Assembly (NCBI GenBank): GCA_934339135.1 | Contig: CAKRHP010000006.1 | Span: 98,799 to 162,798, forward strand | DNA from: an uncultured Lachnospiraceae bacterium | GTDB taxonomy: Bacteria > Bacillota > Clostridia > Lachnospirales > Lachnospiraceae | Direction of reading: 5' to 3' | DNA: 64,000 nt | In this document: positions 16,476 to 25,464 of the stretch, piece after piece | Layout: each line of letters begins with the position of its first letter | Numbering within the stretch: the stretch's first letter is position 1 | The notes under the pieces: model-generated | Seen by the model: the letters and a program-made list of their open reading frames with translations, nothing else | The model's database searches: none | What the model was told of the DNA's origin: nothing | Position numbers and translations under genes: made by a program

Positions 16476-17903
16476 ATGAAACTATCAATTCGTTCTATTT
16501 ACGTTGCCATCTATCTGCTTCTGGCAGCGGTAATGTTTGTACTAATACATTTTCTTGGAGTTCATCTGATATCGGACTCCCTTATTACTGAACGAAAAGC
16601 GGCACTTTACGAAGAGGCAAGTGCTCTTTCGAAACGATATTTTTTTAATGTCAGATCCATTGACGCATTTGATGACCAGACCGAATCTACTCTGCGAGAA
16701 CGTATGTCTTCCCTGCAGACCATGAGTCATGCCCGTTATTTTCTGGTGGACGGTACCGGCAGGATCTCCGTAGACTCCGCAGAACAAAACAGCCTTGAGG
16801 GACAAAACTTCAACGACTTAAATCCTACATTCTTAGACAATGATACCTATATGGGGCATCTCAACAGCTCATATCTTCCAAAAGAATCCCTGTCCATTAT
16901 CTATCCACTGTCTGGTGACCATGATATAAACGGGTATCTTGTCATTATGACCTCCCTAAAAGAACTTCGTATCAGCGCCCGCCATCTGACAAAGAGTTTT
17001 CGTATATGCTTTGTCCTGTTTTTTCTGGTACTTCTGTTCATTTTGTTGGAATTATACTGCCTGACACTGCATCCGCTCCGTCAGCTTTCCCTCACGATCC
17101 GGGAATATTCCCAGGGACACTTTAAGACAAAAATGAAGAATCTTCCTCTCCGGGAATATGACTCTTTGACAACAGCCATCCATAATCTGGCGTCCTCCAG
17201 CAAAAATGCCGGTGCTTATCAAAAAGACTTTGTAGCGAATGTTTCTCACGATTTTCGATCTCCTCTGACCACTATCCGGGGATATATCGGAGCCATGCTG
17301 GACGGTATGATCCCACCTGAGACTCAGGAAAAATATCTGAAAATCATTTTAATGGAGACGGAACGTCTGACGAAACTAACAGAACAGCTTTTAGAAATGA
17401 ACCGCTATGAAAACAATGGTATTATCTTAAACTACAGTACCTTTGATATTAACGAAGTCATCCGCAATGCTGCTTCCAGCTTCGAAAAGCGCTGCACGGA
17501 AAAAAAAATCTCCATTCATCTGATTTTCAGTGCTCCATCCCTGTATGTAGATGCCGACCGGGACAAAATATCGCAGGTCATCCAAAATCTCATTGACAAT
17601 GCAGTAAAATTCAGTTCCCCGGATTCTTCTATTGAGATTCAGACCACGATCCAGAAGGATAAAATTTTCGTCACAGTCAGCGATCACGGTATTGGAATCC
17701 CCGAAGAAAGCCTTCCTCACATATGGGATCGCTTTTATAAAACGGATGTCTCCCGTGGAAAGGATAAAACCGGCTCCGGTCTTGGGCTTGCGATCACCAA
17801 GGAAATTATTGATGCCCACCATGAATATATTCATGCCACCAGCATTTTGGGAAGTGGCACTGACTTTTCATTCTCACTGCCACATCATGCATCGGGAATA
17901 TAA
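16476..17903 (+). CDS. sensor histidine kinase
   Basis: The 475-residue kinase has an N-terminal membrane helix (about 8-28), an extracellular sensor of about 140 residues, a second helix (about 172-195), a HAMP-like linker (HPLRQLSLTIREYSQGHF) and then HisKA with the phospho-acceptor His in NVSHDFRSPLTTIRG. The ATPase part shows the N box (QNLIDNAVKFS), G1 (DHGIGIPEE) and G2 (GSGLGLAITKEI). It pairs with the preceding regulator. The signal is unknown. Confidence 0.93.
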   Translation: MKLSIRSIYVAIYLLLAAVMFVLIHFLGVHLISDSLITERKAALYEEASALSKRYFFNVRSIDAFDDQTESTLRERMSSLQTMSHARYFLVDGTGRISVDSAEQNSLEGQNFNDLNPTFLDNDTYMGHLNSSYLPKESLSIIYPLSGDHDINGYLVIMTSLKELRISARHLTKSFRICFVLFFLVLLFILLELYCLTLHPLRQLSLTIREYSQGHFKTKMKNLPLREYDSLTTAIHNLASSSKNAGAYQKDFVANVSHDFRSPLTTIRGYIGAMLDGMIPPETQEKYLKIILMETERLTKLTEQLLEMNRYENNGIILNYSTFDINEVIRNAASSFEKRCTEKKISIHLIFSAPSLYVDADRDKISQVIQNLIDNAVKFSSPDSSIEIQTTIQKDKIFVTVSDHGIGIPEESLPHIWDRFYKTDVSRGKDKTGSGLGLAITKEIIDAHHEYIHATSILGSGTDFSFSLPHHASGI

Positions 17904-17926
17904 TGCTTTATTTTGCTTTATAATCT

Positions 17927-17963
17927 AAAAGAGGAATCTGCCAAAACAGATTCCTCTTTTGTT
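17927..17963. terminator. bidirectional terminator between the kinase and pfkA
   Basis: AAAAGAGGAATCTG (17927-17940) and CAGATTCCTCTTTT (17947-17960) form a perfect 14-bp stem with a 6-base loop and T/A runs on both sides, serving two convergent genes. Confidence 0.9.
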
Positions 17964-17979
17964 TAATAATATATGATTC

Positions 17980-18960
17980 CTATTCTCTTGTACCAAGTAC
18001 GCGGGCAATCTCATACTCATACTCGTCAATGGACTTGGTCATTGCAAATGCCTCATCTACATCCACATCATAAATTTTCCCGTTTTTATATCCGATCAGA
18101 CGGTTCTTTCTCCCCTGATCGATGACATCAACTGCATACGCACCCATCATGGAAGCATAAAAACGATCTCTGGCAGTTGGGCTTCCACCTCTCTGCAGAT
18201 GTCCAAGGATCGTTGCTCTTGTTTCAATGCCGGTTGCTTCCTCAATTCTCTTTGCCAACTCGTCAGAATGACCCACACCCTCTGCATTAACAACGATCTG
18301 ATGTGTCATACCAAGCTCTCTGTTCTTATGGATCTGCTCCAGAAGTGCATCATAGTTATTGTCAAACTTCTCCGGCAGAAGAATCTCCTCTGCACCATTT
18401 GCAATACCGCACCACAATGCAATATATCCAGCGGAACGTCCCATAACCTCAACAACGCTGCATCGCTCATGAGAATTTGATGTCTCACGAAGTCTGTCAA
18501 TCGCCTCCATTGCGGTATTGACAGCAGTATCAAATCCAATCGTATAATCAGTATATGCAATATCCAGATCGATCGTACCCGGAATACCGATAATATTAAC
18601 ACCAAATTTGGACAGATTCTTCGCTCCGGTAAAGGAACCGTCTCCTCCAATAACGATCAGCGTCTCGATTCCCATCTCCTTGCAGATCTCTGCCGCTTTC
18701 TTTTTTCCTTCTATCTCACGAAACTCTGCACTGCGGGCTGTAAACAAAAATGTACCGCCATGCTGCAGTTTTTCTGAAACATCCTTAAAAGTTAATAAAT
18801 CCATCTCTCTGTGAAGAATACCATTGTATCCTCTGCGAATACCATAGACATCATAGCCTCTGGTAATACCGGTACGAACAACCGCACGGATGGCTGCATT
18901 CATGCCCGGCGCATCTCCTCCACTTGTAAGTACTCCGATCTTTCCTTTCTTTGTGCTCAT
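17980..18960 (-). CDS. pfkA: ATP-dependent 6-phosphofructokinase
   Basis: PfkA phosphorylates fructose 6-phosphate in glycolysis. The 326-residue protein has the nucleotide start SGGDAPGMNAAIR, VIGGDGSFTGA and the catalytic PGTIDLDI with both Asp residues kept. The Gly in GGDGS and in GIPGTID argues for ATP rather than pyrophosphate as donor. The usual TIDND is TIDLD, a minor change. The ATG at 18960 follows TGGAGG. Confidence 0.95.
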   Translation of the reverse strand: MSTKKGKIGVLTSGGDAPGMNAAIRAVVRTGITRGYDVYGIRRGYNGILHREMDLLTFKDVSEKLQHGGTFLFTARSAEFREIEGKKKAAEICKEMGIETLIVIGGDGSFTGAKNLSKFGVNIIGIPGTIDLDIAYTDYTIGFDTAVNTAMEAIDRLRETSNSHERCSVVEVMGRSAGYIALWCGIANGAEEILLPEKFDNNYDALLEQIHKNRELGMTHQIVVNAEGVGHSDELAKRIEEATGIETRATILGHLQRGGSPTARDRFYASMMGAYAVDVIDQGRKNRLIGYKNGKIYDVDVDEAFAMTKSIDEYEYEIARVLGTRE

Positions 18961-19080
18961 TTTTTCCTCCATTCTGCCACAAACAACCATGGCATCGTTA
19001 ATTATTTCTATGTATGATCTGTGCTGATCCCCCCAAATACCTGGAATACGCACAAAATATAATAATATGCACACATTTCT

Positions 19081-19109
19081 ATTTTATTATGATACGGGAC
19101 TATTTTCAA
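19081..19109 (-). promoter_or_regulatory. promoter of pfkA
   Basis: TTGAAA (19104-19109) and TAAAAT (19081-19086) are exactly 17 bases apart on the minus strand. This predicts a leader of about 115 bases in which no clear structure is seen. Confidence 0.55.
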
Positions 19110-19210
19110 TCCCTTTTTCAATATTTTTCAAAAAACTTTACATTTTTAAAGGAATAACGCTTTTTAACAAATAATCTATATCACCCGTTTTCATATTTTG
19201 TAAAAAAGGG

Positions 19211-19276
19211 CTGATTTTTCATCAAAAGTATGATATAATTGTGACATATTGTTGGCAATAGGCAATATAGCCAACA
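19211..19276 (+). promoter_or_regulatory. candidate promoter and operator of the first PadR cassette
   Basis: TATAAT (19234-19239) with a weak CTGATT (19211-19216) 17 bases upstream gives a possible start near 19246. TGTTGGC (19250-19256) and GCCAACA (19270-19276) form a perfect 7-bp inverted repeat just downstream, a possible PadR operator. The remaining gap 19110-19477 is AT-rich; a second TATAAT at 19371-19376 lacks a -35. It shares no clear site with the second cassette. Confidence 0.45.
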
Positions 19277-19477
19277 TTGATCATAAAAAATTGTATATTT
19301 TCGTCACTTGCATTATTTTACAATCCGTACGATAATGTAATTAGAGAAAATATGTAAAGATATGTCTGAATATAATATGAATATTTATAAGACATGATCA
19401 GAGGGAAAGAGTTAGAGATTGGCATATTGTTCCTAAGAAGGAATAATATGTACTCCGAAAGGAAAGGGATGAATGTT

Positions 19478-22345
19478 ATGATGTTTAACACCAGTGAGTT
19501 AATTCTCGATGCAGTTATTTTATCAATTGTGGCCAGTACGCCTGAGGGCATTTCGGGCTTTAAGATTGTCCAGAATGTACGCTCAAAAATTGATGTACCG
19601 GAGAACACATTCTATCCTTTGTTAAAGCAGATGCAGGCTGATGGCTATCTGGAAGTTTACCATAAGGATATCGGTGGTCGAAGCCGTCGTTTTTACAAGA
19701 TTACGGATGCCGGACGTGAGCATCTTACATATTGTCAGCAAACCTGGAACAGTTATCTGCAGGGAGCCAGTTCCCTTTTGATGAATGGAGCTGCACAGCC
19801 ACAGCCGGCTGCAGCACCTGCACCGGCTCCTCAGCCACCGGCAGCTTCTTCCTCTCAACCACAGCCGGCTCCTGTTATGAATGCTGCTACTCAGGCAGTT
19901 CCCGTTTCTGAACCACAACCGGTTTCTCCTATGACAGCCGCTACTCAGGCAGTTCCCGTTTCTGAACCGCAACCGGTTCCTCCTATGACAGCCGCTACTC
20001 AGGCAGTTCCTGTTTCCGGATCACAGCCGGTTCCTGTCATGGAGACTGCTCCTCAGGTGACTCCTGTTTCTGAACCTCAGCCGGTTCCTGTCATGAACGC
20101 AACGCCACAGATTAATCCGGCCATGATGCAGCAACAGCAGAATGCCGCTGATGCAGAGGATTCTTTCCATATTGGCGGCGCATCAGATGCCATGATGGAT
20201 TTCGATTTTTCTATTGGTGATGATGACGCTGTAAATTCTGATGATATGGGATTTTCTTCTGATGGCGATTTATTTGAATTTGATAATATACCAGCATCTT
20301 CATTTATTTCCTATGATGATGCTCCGGCAGAACCAATGCCAGAACCTGTCTATCCGGAACCTGTTGCTCCAATAATGGAAGCTGCTCCGGAACCTGTCAC
20401 TGAACCTGTTGCTCCGATAATGGAAGCTGCTCCGGAACCTGTCACTGAGCCTGTTGCTCCGATGATGGATGCTGCTCCGGAACCTGTCACTGAGCCTGTT
20501 GCTCCGATGATGGATGCTGCTCCGGAACCTGCCACTGAGCCTGTTGTTCCGATGATGGATGCTGCTCCGGAACCTGCTACTGAGCCTGTTGCTCCGATGA
20601 TGGATGCTGCTCCGGAACCTGCCACTGAGCCTGTTGCTCCGATGATGGATGCTGCTCCGGAACCTGCCATCGAACCCGTTACTCCAATCATGGAGACTGC
20701 TCCTGTTTATCAGGAGCCTGCCAGCGAGCCTGTTGCTCCAGTCATGGAAGCTTCTCCTGTTTATCAGGAACCTGCCGATGAGCCCGCTACAGAGACCATT
20801 GATATGAATGCAGAGCCTGTTTATCAAGAGCCTGCTGATGAACCAGCTACAGAAACGATTGATATGAATACAGAGCCTGTTTATCAAGAGCCTGCCGATG
20901 AGCTTGCAACAGAAACTATTGATATGAATGCTCCTATTGAGGAGATGGTCTCAGACGTAGTCTCTGAGGAACCTGTTGAGGACGACGAGGCGGATTTCCT
21001 TGCAGAAATGGCAATGGGGGATTCTGATGAAAATGAGACGGATGATCTTCCGGAACTGGAAAGCTCCGTATCGGACATCGCCACTATTAACGCATTAGAA
21101 AGCATGCTGACACAGCTGCGTTCCTTCGAGTCCGTTATGGAGGCACATCCTGAGCCTGCTGCAGCTACCGAGGAGCCTTCCGCTAACTTAAACATTAATG
21201 ATATCAATGCTGTTGCTGCGATGTTAAATCCAACTGAGGCTGACGAAGTTCCTGCTGATAATACAACAAGTCAGGAGTCATCTTCTACTCCGGTTCGCTA
21301 TGCTGAAGTCCGAAATAAAGAAACCGATGATTCTGTCAACAGCCTTGTGGATCTTTTAAAAGATGATGATCAGCCAAAGAAACGTGGTTTCTTTGGACGT
21401 AATAAAAAGAAAAATATCCCAAAGGAACTGATTGCAGATACCCCAAGATCTACCTCTACACCGATACCGGTACCAAGTCAGGTCAGAGCAAAATCAGAAT
21501 CCTCGCCGATTCCTGTTTCTTCTTCCCGAATGCAGGAGGTTCGTAATCCGGACAGCGATGATTCTGTTAACAGTCTTGTGGATCTCTTGAAGGAGGATAA
21601 TTCTTCTTCTAAGAAGAAAGGGCGTAAATCACGTTCTGCTGCTGATGAGTTCAGAGCTACCGCTGCAGATATTTCTGCAATGTCAAGTTCTGTTCCACTT
21701 CCAAAGCAGACATCTTCTTCCAATCCATTACGGGCATTTTCTTCATCAACACCATTACGGGCATTCTCTTCCTCCAATCCTGTCCGGGCATTTTCTTCAT
21801 CCCGACCGGTTGGTCCTGTTCCAAAAGCTGAGAATTCCCAGTCAAAACCGGTATCCAGATCCAGTTACCGTGAAGTACCTGCCGACGATGCTGTTGGTGG
21901 ATTAGCAGATCTTCTTATGGAAGGAAAGCAGAGCAAATCTGCTACACCAAAGATTTTCAAACAGAGAATGGTTTCCAGCTCACAGCCTCTTGCAGGAGTT
22001 TCTTCTGAAACGCCTGTTCCGGAGACAGATTCCTCTGAGCTGCAGGCACACAAACCAGCGGCATCCAAATCCTTTGACGAAAAGGCAGCTGCTCCAAATG
22101 CGAAGCCTGTGGAGACCACCGCTACCATTACAAAACCTTTAGAGGCAAAAGCCATCAGCACAAAGCCAACAGAGGCAAAACCAGTGGAACCAAAATCTGT
22201 AGAAACCAAAGCAGTGGCTACTCCAAAGCCAGAGGCTGCAGAGCCGGCACCGGCTGCCCAGCCTGCGGAAGCTCCTATGGATGACTTCAAGCGTCGTCTG
22301 TTACAGGCACACTTGATTTCCAATGAGGATGACAATAATAAATAA
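19478..22345 (+). CDS. giant PadR-like protein with Pro/Ala/Glu-rich tandem repeats
   Basis: Residues 1-105 of about 955 are a PadR winged helix: ILDAVILSIV, FKIVQNVR, ENTFYPLLKQMQADGYL, GGRSRRFYKITDAGREHL. This part aligns residue by residue with the 110-residue PadR at 25110-25442, and that alignment and the AAAGGG site fix the start at 19478. The rest is low-complexity: an Ala/Pro linker, 18-, 15- and 19-residue repeats, then a region with three copies of a DDSVNSLVDLLK-type motif and Ser-rich linkers, ending MDDFKRRLLQAHLIS. No membrane helix is seen. PadR proteins are normally 100-200 residues, so this extension is exceptional. It probably regulates its own cassette and may act as a scaffold. 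Confidence 0.85.
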   Translation: MMFNTSELILDAVILSIVASTPEGISGFKIVQNVRSKIDVPENTFYPLLKQMQADGYLEVYHKDIGGRSRRFYKITDAGREHLTYCQQTWNSYLQGASSLLMNGAAQPQPAAAPAPAPQPPAASSSQPQPAPVMNAATQAVPVSEPQPVSPMTAATQAVPVSEPQPVPPMTAATQAVPVSGSQPVPVMETAPQVTPVSEPQPVPVMNATPQINPAMMQQQQNAADAEDSFHIGGASDAMMDFDFSIGDDDAVNSDDMGFSSDGDLFEFDNIPASSFISYDDAPAEPMPEPVYPEPVAPIMEAAPEPVTEPVAPIMEAAPEPVTEPVAPMMDAAPEPVTEPVAPMMDAAPEPATEPVVPMMDAAPEPATEPVAPMMDAAPEPATEPVAPMMDAAPEPAIEPVTPIMETAPVYQEPASEPVAPVMEASPVYQEPADEPATETIDMNAEPVYQEPADEPATETIDMNTEPVYQEPADELATETIDMNAPIEEMVSDVVSEEPVEDDEADFLAEMAMGDSDENETDDLPELESSVSDIATINALESMLTQLRSFESVMEAHPEPAAATEEPSANLNINDINAVAAMLNPTEADEVPADNTTSQESSSTPVRYAEVRNKETDDSVNSLVDLLKDDDQPKKRGFFGRNKKKNIPKELIADTPRSTSTPIPVPSQVRAKSESSPIPVSSSRMQEVRNPDSDDSVNSLVDLLKEDNSSSKKKGRKSRSAADEFRATAADISAMSSSVPLPKQTSSSNPLRAFSSSTPLRAFSSSNPVRAFSSSRPVGPVPKAENSQSKPVSRSSYREVPADDAVGGLADLLMEGKQSKSATPKIFKQRMVSSSQPLAGVSSETPVPETDSSELQAHKPAASKSFDEKAAAPNAKPVETTATITKPLEAKAISTKPTEAKPVEPKSVETKAVATPKPEAAEPAPAAQPAEAPMDDFKRRLLQAHLISNEDDNNK
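19893..20105 (+). repeat. 54-bp tandem repeats (QAVPVSEPQPVxPMTAAT)
   Basis: About four imperfect 18-codon copies in frame inside the giant PadR gene. The later copies are more divergent. Confidence 0.75.
20341..20700 (+). repeat. 45-bp tandem repeats (EPVAPMMDAAPEPAT)
   Basis: About eight in-frame 15-codon copies. The middle copies are nearly identical in DNA, which points to recent expansion and makes length variation between strains likely. An antisense open frame through this block is a repeat artefact. Confidence 0.9.
20755..20935 (+). repeat. 57-bp tandem repeats (EPVYQEPADEPATETIDMN)
   Basis: Three in-frame copies of 19 codons directly after the 45-bp block, with a partial fourth upstream (VYQEPASEP). 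Confidence 0.85.
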
Positions 22346-22440
22346 TTGATATAACAATTATATCTATTCATGGTATCCATTGCTTTTCGGCAATGGATAC
22401 TTGTATAAAACCGTATTTTATACAAAAAGGGGAGGAAAAC

Positions 22441-23844
22441 ATGACAAAATTTGAATTTTTAGGCGACTTGAGCCGCCTGATCGCTGATCTTCCGCAGGAA
22501 GAAGTGGAACAGGCGATGGAATATTATGAGGATTATTTTGCAGATGCCGGTCCTGAAAAAGAACAGGAAATCATCCGTGACTTTATCTCTCCGGCTTATA
22601 TTGCCGAACAGCTCCGCGAAGCTTCTTTACAACGTCAAAGAGCTGCGGCACAGGCAAGCGTTCAGGAAGAGGAACGACTTGCAGCAGCCGCCAGAGCACA
22701 GGCTGCTGCCGGTAAACCACCGGTATATTCCAGAAAGCTTGCAGCGCAAGCACAAAAAAATGCTTCTATGGCCACTTCAACCGGATTTGTAACACAAACT
22801 CCGACGGTAAAGACAAAATCACCGATTCCCCCTTCTCAACCGCAAAATACTCCTTCTGCTAATGGAGTACCCCAACCGGCACCAATACAGGGGAATCCTT
22901 CCGGCACTGCTATGCCGTACTCACAGACATTCACTCCCGCTCAGGCTGTGGCTTCTGTTTCTACCGTACCGACTCCGGCCCAGGCTGCGGCTGCCTCTAT
23001 CGCAGGCACTCCGACTCCCGCTCAGGCTGCGGCTTCTATTGCCGCATCACCAATGTCAGAGCAGACAGCCCCGGTTTCTTCTATGCCGGTCGGGACTGCA
23101 CCAACTCCGGTACAACCTGCTGGTTCCAACCAACCACAAAATGTGTCTTCCATACAGAGGCCACACACCGTCGGCCAGACCGCCGGTATAGCTCCTCAGA
23201 CATCCGCTACTCCTCAACAGCAGATATCTTCCACATCTGCTCCAAAGGCAGCCGGGGGACCTTCAAAAGCTTCCGCTATGCGTAACTCTATCTTCCGCGA
23301 CGATACGGAGGAGGACAAAAAGAAAGCAGAAGAAGAACTTGCAAAACGCAATAAAACAAAGGTTGATATTAAATCCATCAACTCTACTACGTCCAAAGTA
23401 GATAAAAAAATATCACGTTCAGAAGCAAAACGAAATGCTGCCATAGAAAAGGCAAACAATGCCGAGCGATACAGTAGTTCCAAAAAAATGGTCATCGCAA
23501 TCGTTCTGTTGATAACTTGTCCGATCTGGCTGACACTTTTGGGTGTCATTCTTGGAGTATTTGTCCTTGGAATTTGTGCTGTAATCGGATGCATCCTTGC
23601 TGGAATCGGATGTTTTGCCGCAAGCCTTTCATCCATCGCACTGTCTCTTCTGGCCATACTCTCTGTTCAGATTTCAACCGGCATCTTTACATTGGGATGC
23701 GTATTATTCCTGTTCGCCGCAGGATGCGGATTATGTTTTCTCGGCTACAAGCTGGCAACGCGAATTCTTCCGGGGGCATACTTCAGTATCAAGGTATTAT
23801 TTAACGGAATGAAAGCAAGACTGGCTCGCCTTGCTCTCAAATAA
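22441..23844 (+). CDS. DUF1700 (HAAS-type) membrane protein with an Ala/Pro-rich insert
   Basis: The N-terminal about 60 of 467 residues (MTKFEFLGDLSRLIADLPQ, ALxYYEDYFADAG pattern) are the DUF1700 helical domain typical of PadR partners. An Ala/Pro/Gln-rich linker of about 200 residues follows with PTPAQAAAS repeats. Then come a Lys-rich stretch (about 290-340) and four to five Gly/Ala-rich membrane helices (about 345-450). The second-cassette homologue at 25465-26232 has the same ends with a much shorter linker. GGGGAGG precedes the ATG at 22441. It probably receives a signal at the membrane and controls the PadR through the N-terminal domain. Confidence 0.85.
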   Translation: MTKFEFLGDLSRLIADLPQEEVEQAMEYYEDYFADAGPEKEQEIIRDFISPAYIAEQLREASLQRQRAAAQASVQEEERLAAAARAQAAAGKPPVYSRKLAAQAQKNASMATSTGFVTQTPTVKTKSPIPPSQPQNTPSANGVPQPAPIQGNPSGTAMPYSQTFTPAQAVASVSTVPTPAQAAAASIAGTPTPAQAAASIAASPMSEQTAPVSSMPVGTAPTPVQPAGSNQPQNVSSIQRPHTVGQTAGIAPQTSATPQQQISSTSAPKAAGGPSKASAMRNSIFRDDTEEDKKKAEEELAKRNKTKVDIKSINSTTSKVDKKISRSEAKRNAAIEKANNAERYSSSKKMVIAIVLLITCPIWLTLLGVILGVFVLGICAVIGCILAGIGCFAASLSSIALSLLAILSVQISTGIFTLGCVLFLFAAGCGLCFLGYKLATRILPGAYFSIKVLFNGMKARLARLALK

Positions 23845-23888
23845 TCTGACAGACAGAAGCAAACAATTGCTTCAGAATGGAGAAAAGC

Positions 23889-24803
23889 ATGAATAATAAA
23901 ATTAAAATCATCATTGCAGTCGGTATCATAGGTATTTTGATCATGGTGGCAGGTTTTGTTATGGGTAGCGGTCCATCCTCTATTCCAGCCATTTTTTCCG
24001 GTCAGAACCTTCCAACCGGTGCTGCAAATATTAAGGACGTTTCATCCAGCGACATCCGCTCTATCGAACTAAATTTATTTTCCAGTAAGATTTCCATTAA
24101 GTCCGGAGAAAATTTTGATCTTTCCGGCAGCGGCCAATTTGATGGCTATGTTCTGAATGGAGTATTATATGCAGGTGCTACAGAGGCAAAAAGAACCGCA
24201 AATGTCTTAGGCATGAAATTTAATGTTCCATCAAAATGGATCTGTGGTTATGGAAGCTATGTTCTTGTCATCCCTCCTGATGCAAAGCTGGATGAGATCA
24301 CGATCAATACAAACCATTGTGATATCACCTGTGATTCTTTAATTGCCAGCAAGATCAATATTAATGTAAATCATGGAGATTTAAAAGTCAATCAGCTTAC
24401 TGCTGACAATGCTGCCATATCTGTAGATGGTACATTAGAGGCAGCCTCCTCACAGATTGCCATGAGCGGTAATATCTCTGCCAAGCAACGTCTGACACTG
24501 GGCACTGCCGGTGCTGCAAAGGATAATACAATGAATAACACAACCATATCCAATAAACGTGGTGGTATTACATTATATGCGAAGCTGACAGGAAATGCTT
24601 CTGTCCAGACAAGCCGTGGAAATCTTGAAGCTGTTTTATATGGCAGCCATACTAATTATACGTTACCGGCCGCTACAGCCAATCTTCTCATTCATGATTC
24701 CTCGATCCAGGAAGACAACACAAAAGATAATTCCACAGAGCTCTTCGGTACTGTGGGAGTGGATGTCTCAAAAGGAAATGCATCCATCTCCTTTGAACAA
24801 TAA
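23889..24803 (+). CDS. DUF4097-type anchored beta-solenoid protein
   Basis: This 304-residue protein has an N-terminal membrane helix (about 5-27) and then an extracellular repeat-rich beta domain. Short strands such as ITINTNHCDITCDS, ININVNHGDLKVNQL and NASVQTSRGNLEAVL are the adhesin-like pattern of DUF4097. The ATG at 23889 follows GGAG by six bases. It closes the first PadR cassette. The substrate or partner outside the cell is unknown. Confidence 0.85.
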   Translation: MNNKIKIIIAVGIIGILIMVAGFVMGSGPSSIPAIFSGQNLPTGAANIKDVSSSDIRSIELNLFSSKISIKSGENFDLSGSGQFDGYVLNGVLYAGATEAKRTANVLGMKFNVPSKWICGYGSYVLVIPPDAKLDEITINTNHCDITCDSLIASKININVNHGDLKVNQLTADNAAISVDGTLEAASSQIAMSGNISAKQRLTLGTAGAAKDNTMNNTTISNKRGGITLYAKLTGNASVQTSRGNLEAVLYGSHTNYTLPAATANLLIHDSSIQEDNTKDNSTELFGTVGVDVSKGNASISFEQ

Positions 24804-24891
24804 TTCATACTTCGACCAAGTGCAATCATGGCAGAGAAGCAGCACTTTCAGATTCTGGAGTTATAAACACCCTTTCATAAAGGTTATACAG

Positions 24892-24929
24892 GCATTCAAA
24901 GATAAAGAATATCTTTGAATGCTTTTTTT
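24892..24929 (+). terminator. terminator of the first PadR cassette
   Basis: GCATTCAAAGAT (24892-24903) and ATCTTTGAATGC (24911-24922) form a perfect 12-bp stem followed by seven Ts. Confidence 0.92.
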
Positions 24930-25007
24930 CATAAACAGAAAATCCTGATAATATAGAATAATACCGGGATGAATGATTTTTTGTTTTATATAAAATTATC
25001 TTATGTC

Positions 25008-25036
25008 TTGACAGGATATATTATACATCGTATAAT
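25008..25036 (+). promoter_or_regulatory. consensus promoter of the second PadR cassette
   Basis: TTGACA (25008-25013), 17 bases, TATAAT (25031-25036): perfect sigma-A consensus. It would be very strong unless repressed. Confidence 0.9.
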
Positions 25037-25059
25037 ATCACCATATTATACGATGTATA
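25022..25059. promoter_or_regulatory. probable PadR operator: perfect 17-bp inverted repeat built of two palindromes
   Basis: Arms 25022-25038 and 25043-25059 are exact reverse complements with a 4-base spacer. Each arm contains its own palindrome TATAC-N3-GTATA (25022-25034 and 25047-25059), centres 25 bp apart. The site covers the -10 and the start point, so binding of one or two PadR dimers would shut off the consensus promoter. Confidence 0.85.
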
Positions 25060-25109
25060 GTATTATATATTGTAAGGTTATATCAGCATCAACACGAAAG
25101 GAGTATTTC

Positions 25110-25442
25110 ATGGTATTTAACACTGGCTCTGCGCTATTAGATGCCATTGTGCTTGCCGTTGTGGAACGGTCTTCCGTGGGAACCTATGGCTATAAGATCA
25201 CACAGGATGTACGATCTGTCATAAATGTTTCGGAATCAACACTCTATCCGGTTCTCCGAAGACTACAGAAGGATAACTGCCTTTCTGTATATGACAGAGA
25301 GTGCCGCGGGCGAAACCGCCGGTACTATCAGATTACCGAACAAGGCAGGGTACAATTAAACCTCTATCGGCAGGAATGGCACAGTTATTCCCATAAGATC
25401 AGTCAACTGCTGTTGCACACATCAACAGACACAAATCAATAA
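25110..25442 (+). CDS. PadR-family transcriptional regulator
   Basis: This 110-residue PadR repressor is of normal size: ALLDAIVLAVVERSS, YGYKITQDVR, ESTLYPVLRRLQKDNCL, RGRNRRYYQITEQGR. It starts MVFNTGS like the giant PadR's MMFNTSE. GAAAGGAG precedes the ATG. It heads the second cassette and probably represses it through the palindromes at 25022-25059. Such regulators usually respond to a ligand or a partner protein; the DUF1700 protein encoded next is the likely partner. Confidence 0.93.
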   Translation: MVFNTGSALLDAIVLAVVERSSVGTYGYKITQDVRSVINVSESTLYPVLRRLQKDNCLSVYDRECRGRNRRYYQITEQGRVQLNLYRQEWHSYSHKISQLLLHTSTDTNQ

Positions 25443-25464
25443 ACGAAAAGAAATGAGGAGAATT

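Noticed and set aside
20300..20887. Long antisense open frames with Ser/Arg/Gly-rich repeats
   Set aside because: They are mirror images of the 45-bp and 57-bp repeats in the giant PadR gene, with no ribosome site of their own.
20341..20935. Regularly spaced repeats resembling a CRISPR array
   Set aside because: The units are contiguous, in frame and coding (15 and 19 codons), with no unique spacers and no cas genes.
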